Source: Burkholderiales bacterium
GTDB taxonomy: Bacteria > Pseudomonadota > Gammaproteobacteria > Burkholderiales > SG8-39
Assembly: GCA_017880775.1 (NCBI GenBank)
Contig: JADGRQ010000015.1
Coordinates: 22,749-86,748, forward strand
DNA length: 64,000 bases
Reading direction: 5' to 3'
Shown: piece by piece, positions 18,087 through 28,074 of the stretch
How the letters are laid out: each line of letters starts with the position of its first letter
Numbering within the stretch: position 1 is the stretch's first letter
The notes under the pieces: model-generated
Databases searched by the model: none
What the model was told of the DNA's origin: nothing
The model's input: the letters and a program-made list of their open reading frames with translations, nothing else
Program-made: the position numbers and the translations under genes

Positions 18087-19631
18087 ATGCAGAATCGACG
18101 CAGTTTCCTGAGGGCACTCGCTGCGCTGGGCGCCGCAGCCGCGACGCCCGTGCGCGCGCAACCCCGTCCGCGCTTCGCCAAAGACCCCTTCTCGCTCGGC
18201 GTCGCCTCGGGCTACCCGCGGCCTGACGGGGCGGTCATCTGGACGCGGCTCGCGCCCGACCCGACCCGCGGCGACGGCGGCCTCGATCCGGCGGTGATTC
18301 CGGTGCGCTGGGAAGTCGCGCGCGACGAGCGCTTCTCCTCGATCGCCGCAGAGGGCACGGTACAGGCAGCGCCGGAGTGGGCACACTCGGTACACGTGGA
18401 GTTGAACGGCCTCGATCCGGACCACGGGTACTCGTACCGCTTTTTATCCGGCGAAGCGGCGAGCCCCGCCGGCCGCCTGCGCACCGCGCCCGCGTTCGAT
18501 TCTGCGCCTGCGCGCCTGCGCTTCGCGTTCGCCTCCTGCCAGCAGTACGAGCAAGGGTATTTCGCCGCCTATCGCCACATGGCCGCCACCGACCTCGACC
18601 TGGTCGTATTCCTCGGCGACTACATCTACGAATCCTCGTGGGGGCGCGAGCACGTGCGCAAGCACAACGCTCCCGAGCCTTACACGCTGGAGGACTATCG
18701 AGCGCGCTACGCGCTATACAAGGGCGACACGGACCTGCAGGCGGCGCACCAGGCGTTCCCGTGGATTGTCACCTGGGACGACCACGAGGTCGACAACGAT
18801 TACGCGAACGACCGGCCCGAAGACGGCATGCCGCGCGAGCAGTTTCTGGCGCGCCGCGCCGCTGCGTACAAGGCGTATTACGAGCACATGCCGCTGCCCG
18901 GGGCCATGCGCCCCGACGGGCCGGACATGCGCATTTACACGAAACTTGCATGGGGGAGACTCGCGAACTTCTACCTCCTCGACGACCGGCAATACCGCGC
19001 GCACCAGGTCTGCCCGAAGTATGCCGGCGGGTCGACCGTGGTCGATCCGGCCCAGTGCGCCGAGATCGGCGCCCCGCAGCGCAGCATGCTCGGTTCCGCA
19101 CAGGAAGCGTGGCTCGATCGCGAGTTCGCCGCCACTCGCGCAGCATGGAACATCCTTGCGCAGCAGACGCTGATGGCGCAACTCGACCGCAAGCCGGGTG
19201 AAGGCCAGCAGTTCTGGACCGACGGCTGGGACGGCTACCCCGCGGCGCGGCGCAAGCTGCTCGAATCGATCGCGGCTAAAAAGGTCGCAAATCCGGTGGT
19301 GATCGGCGGCGACGTGCACATGCACTGGGTGGCCGACCTGATGCCCGACTTCGATGACCCGAAATCACCGGTCGTGGCGAGCGAATTCGTCGGCACCTCG
19401 ATCACGTCGCAGGCCGCGACCCAGAAAAGCGTCGATGCGATCCTGCCGGAAAACCCGCATATCAGATACGGGCGCAGCGACAAACGCGGCTACGTGCGCG
19501 CGGAGATCGGCGGCGGGCGTTTCAGTGCCGAGCTGATTGGAATGGAAACCGTGAAGCGCCCGGAATCCGGCGCAAGCGTGCTTGCGCGCTTCGTGGTGGA
19601 GGACGGCAAGCCCGGCGCGCAGCGCGGCTAG
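18087..19631 (+). CDS. PhoD-family alkaline phosphatase with Tat-like signal
   Basis: NRRSFLRALAALGAAAATPVRAQ Tat-type signal; FAFASCQQYEQGYFAAYRHMAATDLDLVVFLGDYIYE...VTWDDHEVDNDYA...VIGGDVHMHW. Confidence 0.94.
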   Translation: MQNRRSFLRALAALGAAAATPVRAQPRPRFAKDPFSLGVASGYPRPDGAVIWTRLAPDPTRGDGGLDPAVIPVRWEVARDERFSSIAAEGTVQAAPEWAHSVHVELNGLDPDHGYSYRFLSGEAASPAGRLRTAPAFDSAPARLRFAFASCQQYEQGYFAAYRHMAATDLDLVVFLGDYIYESSWGREHVRKHNAPEPYTLEDYRARYALYKGDTDLQAAHQAFPWIVTWDDHEVDNDYANDRPEDGMPREQFLARRAAAYKAYYEHMPLPGAMRPDGPDMRIYTKLAWGRLANFYLLDDRQYRAHQVCPKYAGGSTVVDPAQCAEIGAPQRSMLGSAQEAWLDREFAATRAAWNILAQQTLMAQLDRKPGEGQQFWTDGWDGYPAARRKLLESIAAKKVANPVVIGGDVHMHWVADLMPDFDDPKSPVVASEFVGTSITSQAATQKSVDAILPENPHIRYGRSDKRGYVRAEIGGGRFSAELIGMETVKRPESGASVLARFVVEDGKPGAQRG

Positions 19632-19632
19632 A

Positions 19633-19652
19633 TCGGGATTCGTAGAATCCCT
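19633..19652 (+). promoter_or_regulatory. Perfect inverted repeat GGGATTC-GTA-GAATCCC containing TAGAAT -10-like hexamer
   Basis: Arms 19635-19641 and 19645-19651; TAGAAT at 19643-19648; GGT-like ORF starts at 19679. Confidence 0.4.
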
Positions 19653-19678
19653 ACGGTCTGCGCATGGAGGCCGACTGA

Positions 19679-21268
19679 ATGAGACAGACACTGAGCGCGC
19701 CGCGCGGCATGGTGAGCGCGCCGCACCACCTCGCGGCCCAAGCAGGGCTAGCAGTGCTGCGCGAGGGCGGCAATGCCATCGAGGCGATGGTGGCGGCGGC
19801 TTCGACCATCGCTGTGGTTTATCCGCACATGAACAGCATCGGCGGCGACGGCTTCTGGCTGGTGAGCGAGCAGGGGAAGCCGCCACTCGCAATCGATGCG
19901 GGCGGGCGTTCGGCGGCGCTCGCCTCGATCGGCTTCTACCGCGCGCGCGACTGCAGCGCCATCCCGTCGCGCGGGCCGCTTGCCGCGAACACGGTGGCGG
20001 GCGCGATATCAGGTTGGCAGTCGGCGCTCGAGTTGAGCAGCCGCTGGGGCGGGCGTCTGCCGCTCGCGCGGCTGCTCGCCGATGCTCGGTGGTATGCGAG
20101 GAACGGCGCGCCGGTCACCCGCAGCCAGCATGTGTTTACTGCCAGGTTTCTGGAAGAACTCGCGCCCCAGCCGGGTTTTTCCGCCCAGTATCTGGACCAC
20201 GGATCGGTGCCGCAGCCGGAAAGCCTGCGGCGCTATCCGGCCCTCGCAAACACCCTGGAGCGGCTGTCCGCCGCCGGACTGGACGATTTTTACCGCGGCG
20301 AACTCGCCGCTTCGATGGCGGTGGAACTGGAGCGCGTGGGGAGCCCGTTGCGCCGCGATGACCTCGCGCGGCATCGCGCACTTCAGGTGCAACCGCTCTC
20401 GGTCGATCTGGAATGCGGCACGCTGTACAACATGACGCCGCCCACCCAGGGCCTGGCTTCGCTGATGATCCTAGGCATTTTCGAGCGACTTGGCTGCGAG
20501 TACGCCGATGGCTTCGAGCACCTCCACGGAATCGTGGAGTCCACCAAACAGGCGTTTCTGGTGCGCAACCGCTACTTGTGCGACCCGGACTCGATGAAAG
20601 TGAATCCGGTCGAATTCCTTGCCCCCGCCGCGCTGGATCGGATGGCGGCTGCCATCGATCGCAACCGGGCGCGGCCATGGCCGGAGCCGGCGGCCAGGGG
20701 TGACACGGTCTGGATGGGCGTATGCGACAGCGAGGGACGCATGGCCAGCTACATCCAGAGCGTCTACTGGGAATTCGGCTCGGGCGTAGTGTTGTCCGAT
20801 ACCGGCGTGACATGGCAAAACCGCGGCTCGAGTTTCCTGCTCGATGCGAGCTCGCACATCGGGCTCGCACCGGGTCGCAAACCGTTTCACACCTTGAGCC
20901 CGGCCCACGCCAGGCTGCGGGACGGTCGCATGATGGTGTACGGGACCATGGGAGGCGATGGACAGCCGCAGACCCAGGCCGCGGTATTCTCGCGCTACGC
21001 GCTGTTCGGCAAGCCGCTGCAGCAGGCGGTCTCGGCGCCGCGCTGGCTGCTGGGGCGTACCTGGGGACAGGAAAGCGTCACGCTCAAGCTGGAGGGGCGT
21101 ATCGATCCGCAGGTGGTGGAAGCGCTGCGCAGGGCCGGGCACGATATTGAAGTGCTCGAGGACTGGTCCGACAGCATGGGCCATGCCGGCGCGATCGTGC
21201 TGCATCCCAACGGGCTGATCACTGGCGCCGCCGACCCGCGCTCCGACGGCTCGGTGGCGGGCTGTTGA
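19679..21268 (+). CDS. Gamma-glutamyltransferase family protein (possibly oxamate amidohydrolase-like)
   Basis: APRGMVSAPHHLAAQAGLAVLREGGNAIEAMVAAASTIAVVYPHMNSIGGDGFWLV...GDTVWMGVCDSEGRMASYIQS. Confidence 0.88.
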   Translation: MRQTLSAPRGMVSAPHHLAAQAGLAVLREGGNAIEAMVAAASTIAVVYPHMNSIGGDGFWLVSEQGKPPLAIDAGGRSAALASIGFYRARDCSAIPSRGPLAANTVAGAISGWQSALELSSRWGGRLPLARLLADARWYARNGAPVTRSQHVFTARFLEELAPQPGFSAQYLDHGSVPQPESLRRYPALANTLERLSAAGLDDFYRGELAASMAVELERVGSPLRRDDLARHRALQVQPLSVDLECGTLYNMTPPTQGLASLMILGIFERLGCEYADGFEHLHGIVESTKQAFLVRNRYLCDPDSMKVNPVEFLAPAALDRMAAAIDRNRARPWPEPAARGDTVWMGVCDSEGRMASYIQSVYWEFGSGVVLSDTGVTWQNRGSSFLLDASSHIGLAPGRKPFHTLSPAHARLRDGRMMVYGTMGGDGQPQTQAAVFSRYALFGKPLQQAVSAPRWLLGRTWGQESVTLKLEGRIDPQVVEALRRAGHDIEVLEDWSDSMGHAGAIVLHPNGLITGAADPRSDGSVAGC

Positions 21269-21304
21269 AGCTCAGGCAAGCGCAAGATGCGTTCCCCGCG
21301 CTGA

Positions 21305-21982
21305 ATGAACGTGCCACTCGCAGTAACGCGCCAAGCCTGCACGGCGGCCATCTTCGACTTCGAGGGTACGCTGGTCGATTTTCAGTGGCAGCTCGAGCCG
21401 GCCGAAGCCGAGCTGCGCCGTGCGTTCGCCGAACTCGGCTTCGACGGCGGCGAATTCACCCACGGCAATTACGCGAGCATGTGGAACGCCGCCGCCGATC
21501 TGCTCGCGCGGCAGGGGCGCATGGCCGAGCTGCGTCAGGCGCTGTGTCCTGTCTACGACCGCTGGGATTTCGACGCGCTGACCCGATGGGCGCCGCGACC
21601 GGGGGCGGCGGAGCTGCTGCGCGGGCTCGTGGCCGGGGGTTCGCGCGTGGGTATGGTCAGCAACGTGGGACGCCGGGCGCTCACCGAAGCTCTGAACCGT
21701 TTCGACTTTACCCGCTGGCTGTCGCCGGTCGTAACCCGCGACGAGGTGACCTGCATGAAGCCCAGAGCGGAGGGTATCTTGCGGGTGCTCGCGGATTGGC
21801 AGGTCGCGCCCGGTGACGTGCTGTTCATCGGTGACAGTCGAGCCGACGTGTTTGGCGCGCGGGCGGCCGGAATGCCGGTGGCCATCATTCGGGGAGGGGA
21901 GTGTGACGAAGCCGCCTTCGCCGACGCCCCGCCCAACCACATGATTTCGCGGCTGGACGAGCTCGCCGGGCTGATTCGCTGA
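21305..21982 (+). CDS. HAD family hydrolase
   Basis: AAIFDFEGTLVDFQWQLEPAEAELRRAF...GMVSNVGRRALTEALNRF...MKPRAEGILRVL...VLFIGDSRADVFGARAAGM. Confidence 0.88.
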   Translation: MNVPLAVTRQACTAAIFDFEGTLVDFQWQLEPAEAELRRAFAELGFDGGEFTHGNYASMWNAAADLLARQGRMAELRQALCPVYDRWDFDALTRWAPRPGAAELLRGLVAGGSRVGMVSNVGRRALTEALNRFDFTRWLSPVVTRDEVTCMKPRAEGILRVLADWQVAPGDVLFIGDSRADVFGARAAGMPVAIIRGGECDEAAFADAPPNHMISRLDELAGLIR

Positions 21983-22004
21983 TCGCGCGTACTTCGAGCA
22001 ACCC

Positions 22005-22019
22005 GGGCGCAGCGCGCCC
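22005..22019. terminator. Candidate short hairpin between convergent genes
   Basis: GGGCGC-AGC-GCGCCC, 6-bp arms; no T-tract. Confidence 0.25.
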
Positions 22020-22023
22020 AGAC

Positions 22024-22485
22024 TCAAGACTGCCAGGACTCGCGGCTCTTGCACAACAGCGCCTCAATCCCGTCGGGCACCTCGCCCCGCGCGAGCATTC
22101 GCCTGAAGGTCTCGTAGACATCGCTCTTTGAGCCCGCCTTGCGCAACGTGTCCTCGTCGTTGAACCAGACGTAAATGACGATCTTCACCGGTCGCGACGC
22201 GAAGCGGAAGAACAGGCGGTACCGCTCCGGCATGCCCTTCTTCACCCGCCGCCAGTTGGCGTACCCGGCGCCGAGCGACTTCCCGAGGCGGAAATCCGGA
22301 TGGTCCGGATTGGCGGGAACCGCCTGAGTGATCACCTTGTAAACGGAGGCGAGCAGGCGGGCCTTGGGGTGGGACTTGTAGCCGCCCGGGTTACGCCGCG
22401 CGAGCGCAGCGACGTGCGCTTCTAGTTCGTCGAGGGCGACCGCAAACGGGCGGAAGTAGTAGAGCCTCCAGCCGTTGACGACCAT
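22024..22485 (-). CDS. yhaV: YhaV-family toxin
   Basis: VNGWRLYYFRPFAVALDELEAHVAALARRNPGGYKSHPKARLLASVYKVITQAVPANPDHPDFRLGKSLGAGYANWRRVKKGMPERYRLFFRF. Confidence 0.9.
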   Translation of the reverse strand: MVVNGWRLYYFRPFAVALDELEAHVAALARRNPGGYKSHPKARLLASVYKVITQAVPANPDHPDFRLGKSLGAGYANWRRVKKGMPERYRLFFRFASRPVKIVIYVWFNDEDTLRKAGSKSDVYETFRRMLARGEVPDGIEALLCKSRESWQS

Positions 22486-22495
22486 TGCCGCGCGC

Positions 22496-22822
22496 TCAGT
22501 CGGTCTTCACGCCCGCGACGAGTTTGCCGATGCGTTTGAGCTGACCAGCATCGGCCGCGACGATGTCCCCGGGTTTCGCCTGCATCTCACGCTCGAGGAA
22601 GCGCAGGAAGCCCAGCACGACCGGATCTTCGCCTGCGCGGGCGCGGGCGCTGGCGGCCCCGGACTTCGCCGAGAGCAGCACCTGTCCGTCGGCGAGCACT
22701 GTCGCGCGCACCTCGCCGCTGAACTCCGGGTGCGCCTTGAAAAAGGCCGCGTCCAGCCGGATTCCCTTGGAGTTCCCGACCGGGGTGACTTTGCCTGCGT
22801 AGTTTTCGGTGATCTCGGACAT
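22496..22822 (-). CDS. prlF: PrlF-family antitoxin (AbrB-like)
   Basis: MSEITENYAGKVTPVGNSKGIRLDAAFFKAHPEFSGEVRATVLADGQVLLSA, directly upstream of the YhaV-like gene. Confidence 0.85.
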   Translation of the reverse strand: MSEITENYAGKVTPVGNSKGIRLDAAFFKAHPEFSGEVRATVLADGQVLLSAKSGAASARARAGEDPVVLGFLRFLEREMQAKPGDIVAADAGQLKRIGKLVAGVKTD

Positions 22823-22830
22823 GGCGCCTC

Positions 22831-22859
22831 GCTGTAAGCACATCTGTAACCACATTCTA
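22831..22859 (-). promoter_or_regulatory. Candidate autoregulatory tandem operator next to -10-like TAGAAT upstream of prlF
   Basis: Tandem 12-mers GCTGTAAGCACA/TCTGTAACCACA (22831-22854); TAGAAT on minus strand at 22854-22859. Confidence 0.5.
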
Positions 22860-23020
22860 CCCGATCCGGACAGTGAAGAAAAATCAGCCGCGCTTGACCT
22901 GGTTCCATAGTCTGCGGGCTCCCGGCAAAAGGCGCTCACCGCGCCCGTCGGGTCAGGCAAATGGATATGGGGCAGGCACAGTGCGGGTACCGTGCGGCGA
23001 CTGCGCGACCAATGGAGCCG

Positions 23021-23449
23021 CTAGACCGCCGGTTCGACGGAGTACGTCTTGAACTTCGCCGGTGAAACGACCTCGATCATCTGAACATCCTTCGAGTGCG
23101 CGAGCTCGCGGTGGCGAATGCGCGGCGGCTGGTAGAAGCAGGTGCCGCTCTTCATCAGCACTTCGCCGATGCCATCGTACTCGAACCTCACCCACCCCTT
23201 CAGCACGTACACGAACTGGACGTCGCAATCGTGCCAGTGCCATTCGCCGCGCGGCGCTTTGCCCGGTCGCGCGCGGATCACGTGGGTGACCACCCTGCCG
23301 CGCGTAGCGCGTGCGATGCCGAGATCGCGGTACTCGAAGTAGCTGCGCAGCCCGCGTTTGACAAACTTGGAGGCTGACGCATGGCTTGCCGAAAATCTCT
23401 TCGCCCGTTGTTTCGCGGCGGCGCCCATTTTGACACCCGTTTTCTTCAT
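23021..23449 (-). CDS. Cupin domain protein
   Basis: YFEYRDLGIARATRGRVVTHVIRARPGKAPRGEWHWHDCDVQFVYVLKGWVRFEYDGIGEVLMKSGTCFYQPPRIRHRE. Confidence 0.85.
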   Translation of the reverse strand: MKKTGVKMGAAAKQRAKRFSASHASASKFVKRGLRSYFEYRDLGIARATRGRVVTHVIRARPGKAPRGEWHWHDCDVQFVYVLKGWVRFEYDGIGEVLMKSGTCFYQPPRIRHRELAHSKDVQMIEVVSPAKFKTYSVEPAV

Positions 23450-23465
23450 CGCTCCGCTCCTCCGC

Positions 23466-23777
23466 CTACTTGCATTTCAGGTTCTTCGACCAATCCGGGA
23501 TCGGCTGCGTGCAATCGACTTCGCTGATTGCGCGGCCTTCGAGCATCCCGGGCTCGGCAAGCTGCGCTGGAGAATCCCGCCATGTTCCGATCAGCGCCGC
23601 CATCGTCGCGACCCCGAGCACCACGCCGGCAGCCGTGCCGCCCTGGATATTGACCCCGACCGAGCCTCCGCTCGCGCCGGTCGCGGAAAAGCGGCCGCCC
23701 TGCCCGGAAACGCTCGCCGTCGAGCAACCCGCGAGCGCGAGGGCAAACGCCAAGGACGGAATGAGCAAGACCTTCAC
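23466..23777 (-). CDS. Small putative lipoprotein
   Basis: MKVLLIPSLAFALALAGCSTASVSG lipobox LAGC. Confidence 0.7.
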   Translation of the reverse strand: MKVLLIPSLAFALALAGCSTASVSGQGGRFSATGASGGSVGVNIQGGTAAGVVLGVATMAALIGTWRDSPAQLAEPGMLEGRAISEVDCTQPIPDWSKNLKCK

Positions 23778-23804
23778 GGCGAAATCCTACTCCCGCGAGC
23801 TCAG

Positions 23805-24740
23805 TCACGCGCGGGCTGCGCGCCGTAGCCGGTCGAGCACGGCGCTCCATTCCGGCGATTCCGGCGGCATTTCGATGAGAATCGCTTCGCATTCAGCCCG
23901 GTCGAGTTCACGCAGCGCGGCGTAGAGGCGGTGCGCGTAGCCTTCCGGATCGCGCGGTATGCGCAGCCAGTAATCCACGCGCTGGTCCGGAACGCCGAAC
24001 GCGAGCACCGCGGCACGGCTGCCGCGCGTTGCGATCTCCCGGTCCAGCTCACCGGATCCAACCAGCCGGACCGGCGTCTTCGGCGCATAGTGGGCGGGGA
24101 GAGCGCCGGGCACGCGTGGCGCGCCCGCATCCGGCATCGTCAACATCGCGCCCAACGCGTTTTCGAGATTCGCGACGGAAACGCCGCCCGGCCGGAGCAA
24201 TGCCGGTGCGCCGCGCGACAGATCCACGATCGTGGACTCGATACCGATCCCGCAGGCGCCGCCGTCGAGTATGAAATCCACGTCCGCGCCGAGATCGTCC
24301 CGCACGTGCTGCGCGGTGGTCGGCGAAACACGACCGTGGCGGTTGGCCGACGGCGCCGCAAGCGCTCCGCCAAAATTCACGAGCAACGCATGTGCGACCG
24401 GATGCGCGGGCACCCGCACGCCGACCGTGTCCTGCCCGCCGGTGACGAACTGTCCGACATGCGCGGCGCGTTTGAGGATCAGCGTGAGCGGCCCGGGCCA
24501 GAACTTCGCGGCCAGCGTGCGCGCCGATTCCGGAACCTCGCGCACCCAGGCAAATGCCCGCTCTGCATCGCCGGAATGCACGATCACCGGGTGGTCGATC
24601 GGGCGGCCCTTGACTCGGTACAGGCGCTCGACCGCGGCGCAATTGGATGCATCCGCCCCCAGCCCATAGACCGTCTCGGTCGGAAATGCGACCAGCCCGC
24701 CGCGTTTGAGGATTTCGGCAGCGCGCCGTATGTCGCTCAA
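23805..24740 (-). CDS. L-threonylcarbamoyladenylate synthase (Sua5/YrdC type)
   Basis: [44 protein letters not shown]...[13 protein letters not shown]...[16 protein letters not shown]; Sua5 C-terminal region [18 protein letters not shown]. Likely TTG start overlapping purE TGA. Confidence 0.92.
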   Translation of the reverse strand: MSDIRRAAEILKRGGLVAFPTETVYGLGADASNCAAVERLYRVKGRPIDHPVIVHSGDAERAFAWVREVPESARTLAAKFWPGPLTLILKRAAHVGQFVTGGQDTVGVRVPAHPVAHALLVNFGGALAAPSANRHGRVSPTTAQHVRDDLGADVDFILDGGACGIGIESTIVDLSRGAPALLRPGGVSVANLENALGAMLTMPDAGAPRVPGALPAHYAPKTPVRLVGSGELDREIATRGSRAAVLAFGVPDQRVDYWLRIPRDPEGYAHRLYAALRELDRAECEAILIEMPPESPEWSAVLDRLRRAARA

Positions 24741-25222
24741 AGCTTCGGCAGAACGGCCTTGGCCACGGCTTCGGCCTGCTTCTTGCGGAACGCGGTGAGC
24801 TTGCTCGCCAGCGCCTTGTCCTCGAGCGCCAGCATCGCAATCGCAAACAGCGCGGCGTTGGCCGCGCCGGCTTCGCCGATCGCGAAGGTCGCGACCGGGA
24901 TGCCCTTGGGCATCTGCACGGTCGAGAGCAACGAATCCAGGCCGTCGAGCTTCGAGCTCATCGGCACGCCGAGCACGGGTAAGGTCGTGAACGACGCGCA
25001 CACGCCGGCAAGGTGCGCCGCGCCGCCCGCGCCGGCGATGATGCATTTAATGCCGCGGCCCGCGGCGCCGCTCACGTATTTCTCGACCAGCGCCGGCGTG
25101 CGATGCGCCGACATGATCTTCGCCTCGTAGGGCACGCCAAAGTTTTCGAACTGCCGGGCGGCCTGCTTCATCGCCTCCCAGTCGCTCGTGGAGCCCATCA
25201 CGATGCCCACCAATGCGTTCAT
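24737..25222 (-). CDS. purE: 5-(carboxyamino)imidazole ribonucleotide mutase
   Basis: [46 protein letters not shown]...[26 protein letters not shown]. Confidence 0.96.
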   Translation of the reverse strand: MNALVGIVMGSTSDWEAMKQAARQFENFGVPYEAKIMSAHRTPALVEKYVSGAAGRGIKCIIAGAGGAAHLAGVCASFTTLPVLGVPMSSKLDGLDSLLSTVQMPKGIPVATFAIGEAGAANAALFAIAMLALEDKALASKLTAFRKKQAEAVAKAVLPKL

Positions 25223-26115
25223 GCGATTGCCTTCCCCGTCAGTCGCTCGAGCGCCTCACGGTACTTGGCGCTGGTCTTCTGGATCACGTCCGCGGGCAGT
25301 TTCGGCGGAGGGGGCGTCTTGTTCCAACCGAGGGTCTCGAGGTAATCGCGCACGAATTGCTTGTCGTACGAAGGCGGGCTGGTGCCTACGCGGTACTCGG
25401 CCGCCGGCCACAAGCGCGAGGAGTCCGCGGTGAGTGCCTCGTCGATCAGCACCAAATTGCCCTGCGCATCCGTGCCGAATTCAAATTTGGTGTCGGCGAT
25501 GATGATGCCGCGCGTCGCTGCATATTCGGATGCCTCCTTGTACAGACGCAGGCTGACCTCGCGCACCGCGCGCGCCAGATCCTCACCGATCAGCTTCGCC
25601 GCCTGCTCGAAGGAGATGTTCTCGTCGTGGCCTTCGACCGCCTTGGTCGCGGGCGTGAAGATCGCGCCCGGCAGCTTCTGCGCCTGCTGCAGGCCTTTCG
25701 GCAACCGGATGCCGCACACCGCACCCGTCTTCTGGTAGTCCTTCCATCCCGAGCCGATGATGTAGCCGCGCACCACCGCCTCGATCGGCAGCGGATTGAG
25801 TTTCTTTACCACCATCGAGCGGCCGCGCACCTGCGCCTTTTCCTCCTCGCCATCCACCACCGACTCCGGATCGACGCCGGTGAGGTGATTGGGCACGATG
25901 TGGCCGAGCTTCGCGAACCAGAAATTCGACATCTCGGTGAGCACGCGGCCCTTGTCGGGAATCGGCTCGGACATCACCACGTCGAACGCGGAAAGGCGAT
26001 CGCTGGTGACGATCAGCATGCGCTCGTCGTCCACCGCGTAGATTTCGCGCACCTTGCCGCGGCCGATGCGCTGCAGGCTCTTCAGCTTCGGTTCGTAAAT
26101 GGGAACGGACCCCAT
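25219..26115 (-). CDS. purC: Phosphoribosylaminoimidazolesuccinocarboxamide synthase
   Basis: [67 protein letters not shown]. Confidence 0.96.
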   Translation of the reverse strand: MGSVPIYEPKLKSLQRIGRGKVREIYAVDDERMLIVTSDRLSAFDVVMSEPIPDKGRVLTEMSNFWFAKLGHIVPNHLTGVDPESVVDGEEEKAQVRGRSMVVKKLNPLPIEAVVRGYIIGSGWKDYQKTGAVCGIRLPKGLQQAQKLPGAIFTPATKAVEGHDENISFEQAAKLIGEDLARAVREVSLRLYKEASEYAATRGIIIADTKFEFGTDAQGNLVLIDEALTADSSRLWPAAEYRVGTSPPSYDKQFVRDYLETLGWNKTPPPPKLPADVIQKTSAKYREALERLTGKAIA

Positions 26116-26117
26116 TG

Positions 26118-27140
26118 TCAGGCCGCTTGTTTCTCGAGCTCGGGTTTCCATTTGCCCTGGGCGGCGAGCCCGTTCATCTGCGCGCGGTGATGGAACGCGC
26201 TTTGAGCCGCGCCGACGTTGCCGGGCTGCCCGCGCCAGGCGGCGAGCGCGGGATTCTGCAGCGCGCGCGAATACGAGAACGTCAGCGGCCAAGGCAGGTT
26301 CTTCATCGCCGCCATGGCGTTCAGGTGCGCGGTGGCCGCCACGTCAGACTGCCCACCTGAGAGGAACACCACGCCGGGTTGCGCCGCCGGCACCGTGCGC
26401 TTGAGCGCGCGCACCGTGCGCTCGGCCACCTCATCCACGCCTGCCTGGCGCGGACATTCTTTGCCCGAAACCACCATGCTGGTCTTGAGGATCAGGTGCT
26501 CGAAGGACACGTTGTGCGCGGCCAGCGCCGCGTACGTCGCGCGCAGGCAGGCTTCGGTCACCTCTTCGCAACGTTCAATCGTGTGGCTGCCGTTCAACAG
26601 CACTTCGGGCTCGATCATCGGCACGATCGAGGCCGCCTGGCACGCCGCCGCGTAACGCGCGAGTGCGTGCGCGTTTGCGTACAGGCAGGTGTGCGTGGGA
26701 ATGGCCTCGCCGATGGTAATCACCGCGCGCCACTTGGCAAAGCGCGCGCCCATCTGGAAATACTCCTCCAGCCGCTTCGAAAGACCATCCAGCCCTTCGG
26801 TGATTTTTTCGCCCGGCGAAAGCGGAATGTCCACCACGCCCTTGTCGACCTTGATGCCGGGGATGATGCCCTTCTTCGCCAGATACTGCGGAAACGGCGT
26901 GCCGTCATCGGATTTCTGGCGGATCGTCTCGTCGAACAGGATCACGCCGGACAGGAATTGCTCGACACCCGGCGTGCCGAACAGCAGCCCGCGATAGGCG
27001 CGGCGATTCTGTTCAGTGCAATCGGCCCTGACCGTCTTGAAGCGCGTCTCACAGGTGCCGCTCGATTCGTCGGCGGCGAGTATGCCTTTGCCGCGCGCGA
27101 CCATCGCGGCGGCCGTTCTGGAAAGGAGTTGCTTGTCCAT
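26118..27140 (-). CDS. Class I fructose-bisphosphate aldolase
   Basis: [59 protein letters not shown]...[17 protein letters not shown]. Confidence 0.95.
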   Translation of the reverse strand: MDKQLLSRTAAAMVARGKGILAADESSGTCETRFKTVRADCTEQNRRAYRGLLFGTPGVEQFLSGVILFDETIRQKSDDGTPFPQYLAKKGIIPGIKVDKGVVDIPLSPGEKITEGLDGLSKRLEEYFQMGARFAKWRAVITIGEAIPTHTCLYANAHALARYAAACQAASIVPMIEPEVLLNGSHTIERCEEVTEACLRATYAALAAHNVSFEHLILKTSMVVSGKECPRQAGVDEVAERTVRALKRTVPAAQPGVVFLSGGQSDVAATAHLNAMAAMKNLPWPLTFSYSRALQNPALAAWRGQPGNVGAAQSAFHHRAQMNGLAAQGKWKPELEKQAA

Positions 27141-27176
27141 TGCCGGAGTTGTCCTCGTTCAGTAAAGCCCGGTATC

Positions 27177-27199
27177 GGGGGCGTGATTTTACCGCCCCC
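27177..27199 (-). promoter_or_regulatory. Inverted repeat GGGGGCG-N9-CGCCCCC with minus-strand TAAAAT in the loop; candidate aldolase promoter
   Basis: Arms 27177-27183/27193-27199; TAAAAT (minus) at 27186-27191, about 45 nt upstream of the aldolase ATG. Confidence 0.4.
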
Positions 27200-27260
27200 G
27201 GCGCGGCAACGTCACGCGTTCGACGCCGGCGACCGGTCCGGCGCGTATCCGGATTGCGCA

Positions 27261-27289
27261 AAAGAAAAGCCCCGCAGTACGCGAGGCTT
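27261..27289 (-). terminator. Rho-independent terminator of phasin gene
   Basis: Minus strand AAGCCTCGC-GTACT-GCGGGGCTT followed by TTCTTTTG; stem AAGCC/GGCTT plus CGC/GCG. Confidence 0.7.
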
Positions 27290-27340
27290 GCCTTGACTTC
27301 ATTTCCGCAGCCCAGTCGTTCAGGCCGCGCGGCTTGGTGC

Positions 27341-27883
27341 CTAGGCGGCCTTTCTCGCCTTGGTGAGGCCTTTCACCGTCTCGGTCGCGGTCGCAACGTT
27401 CGCCTCCGCGATCTCGGTCGCCTGCTTCGTGACCTTGGTGAAGCTGTCGTACGCCGAGTTCGCGGCGGCAAGCATCTGCTTGACCGCTGTCACGCCGACG
27501 TCGGAGCCGGCAGGCGCGTTTTTCGCGGCCTTGTCGAGCAGCGACACGAAGTTCTCGGTCAACTCGGCAATGCGGCGCTCGGCGCCCTTCACCAGTTCCG
27601 CGTTGGTCTGCGTGGCGAATTCGTACACGCTCTTCGAATAGGCAATCGCCTTCTCGATCGCGGGCTGCGCGAAGCCGCTCTGCAGGTTCACGAACTCCTG
27701 CACGTCTCTCGCGCCAGCGAGCGCGCGGGCGTTGGCGATCGTGTCTTCGAATGCGGCCTTGACGGCATTCGCGTTGAGGCTCGCGAGCTTCTGGATCGCT
27801 TCGAACTGGGTCATCGCGGACGCAAGGGCGGCTTCGAGGCCGGCCTTGTTGCGGGCTTGCATTTGCTCAGGTGTCTCGTACAT
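27341..27883 (-). CDS. Phasin family protein
   Basis: MYETPEQMQARNKAGLEAALASAMTQFEAIQKLASLNANAVKAAFEDTIANARALAGARDVQEFVNLQSGFAQPAIEKAIAYSKSVYE. Confidence 0.93.
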   Translation of the reverse strand: MYETPEQMQARNKAGLEAALASAMTQFEAIQKLASLNANAVKAAFEDTIANARALAGARDVQEFVNLQSGFAQPAIEKAIAYSKSVYEFATQTNAELVKGAERRIAELTENFVSLLDKAAKNAPAGSDVGVTAVKQMLAAANSAYDSFTKVTKQATEIAEANVATATETVKGLTKARKAA

Positions 27884-27950
27884 TTTGAATCTCCTCTTGG
27901 GTCGAGCTAAGGATCTCTGGCGGCGGATTTGGTGCATCGCAGCAATTTAT

Positions 27951-27996
27951 ATTCTAATGTTTTACCGTTCAAAGTCAATGACTTTGTGCACTGCAC
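27951..27996 (-). promoter_or_regulatory. Phasin sigma70-like promoter with overlapping palindromes
   Basis: Minus strand TTGACT (27978-27973), 16-nt spacer, TAGAAT (27956-27951); palindromes CAAAGTCA-A-TGACTTTG (27970-27986) and GTGCA-C-TGCAC (27986-27996). Confidence 0.6.
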
Positions 27997-28074
27997 CATA
28001 AGCCACTGAAGAAAAAGACTTTCTTGGCGCCGAACTGGCGAGGATGCGGAACACGCAGCGGTTTTGGCATTGCG

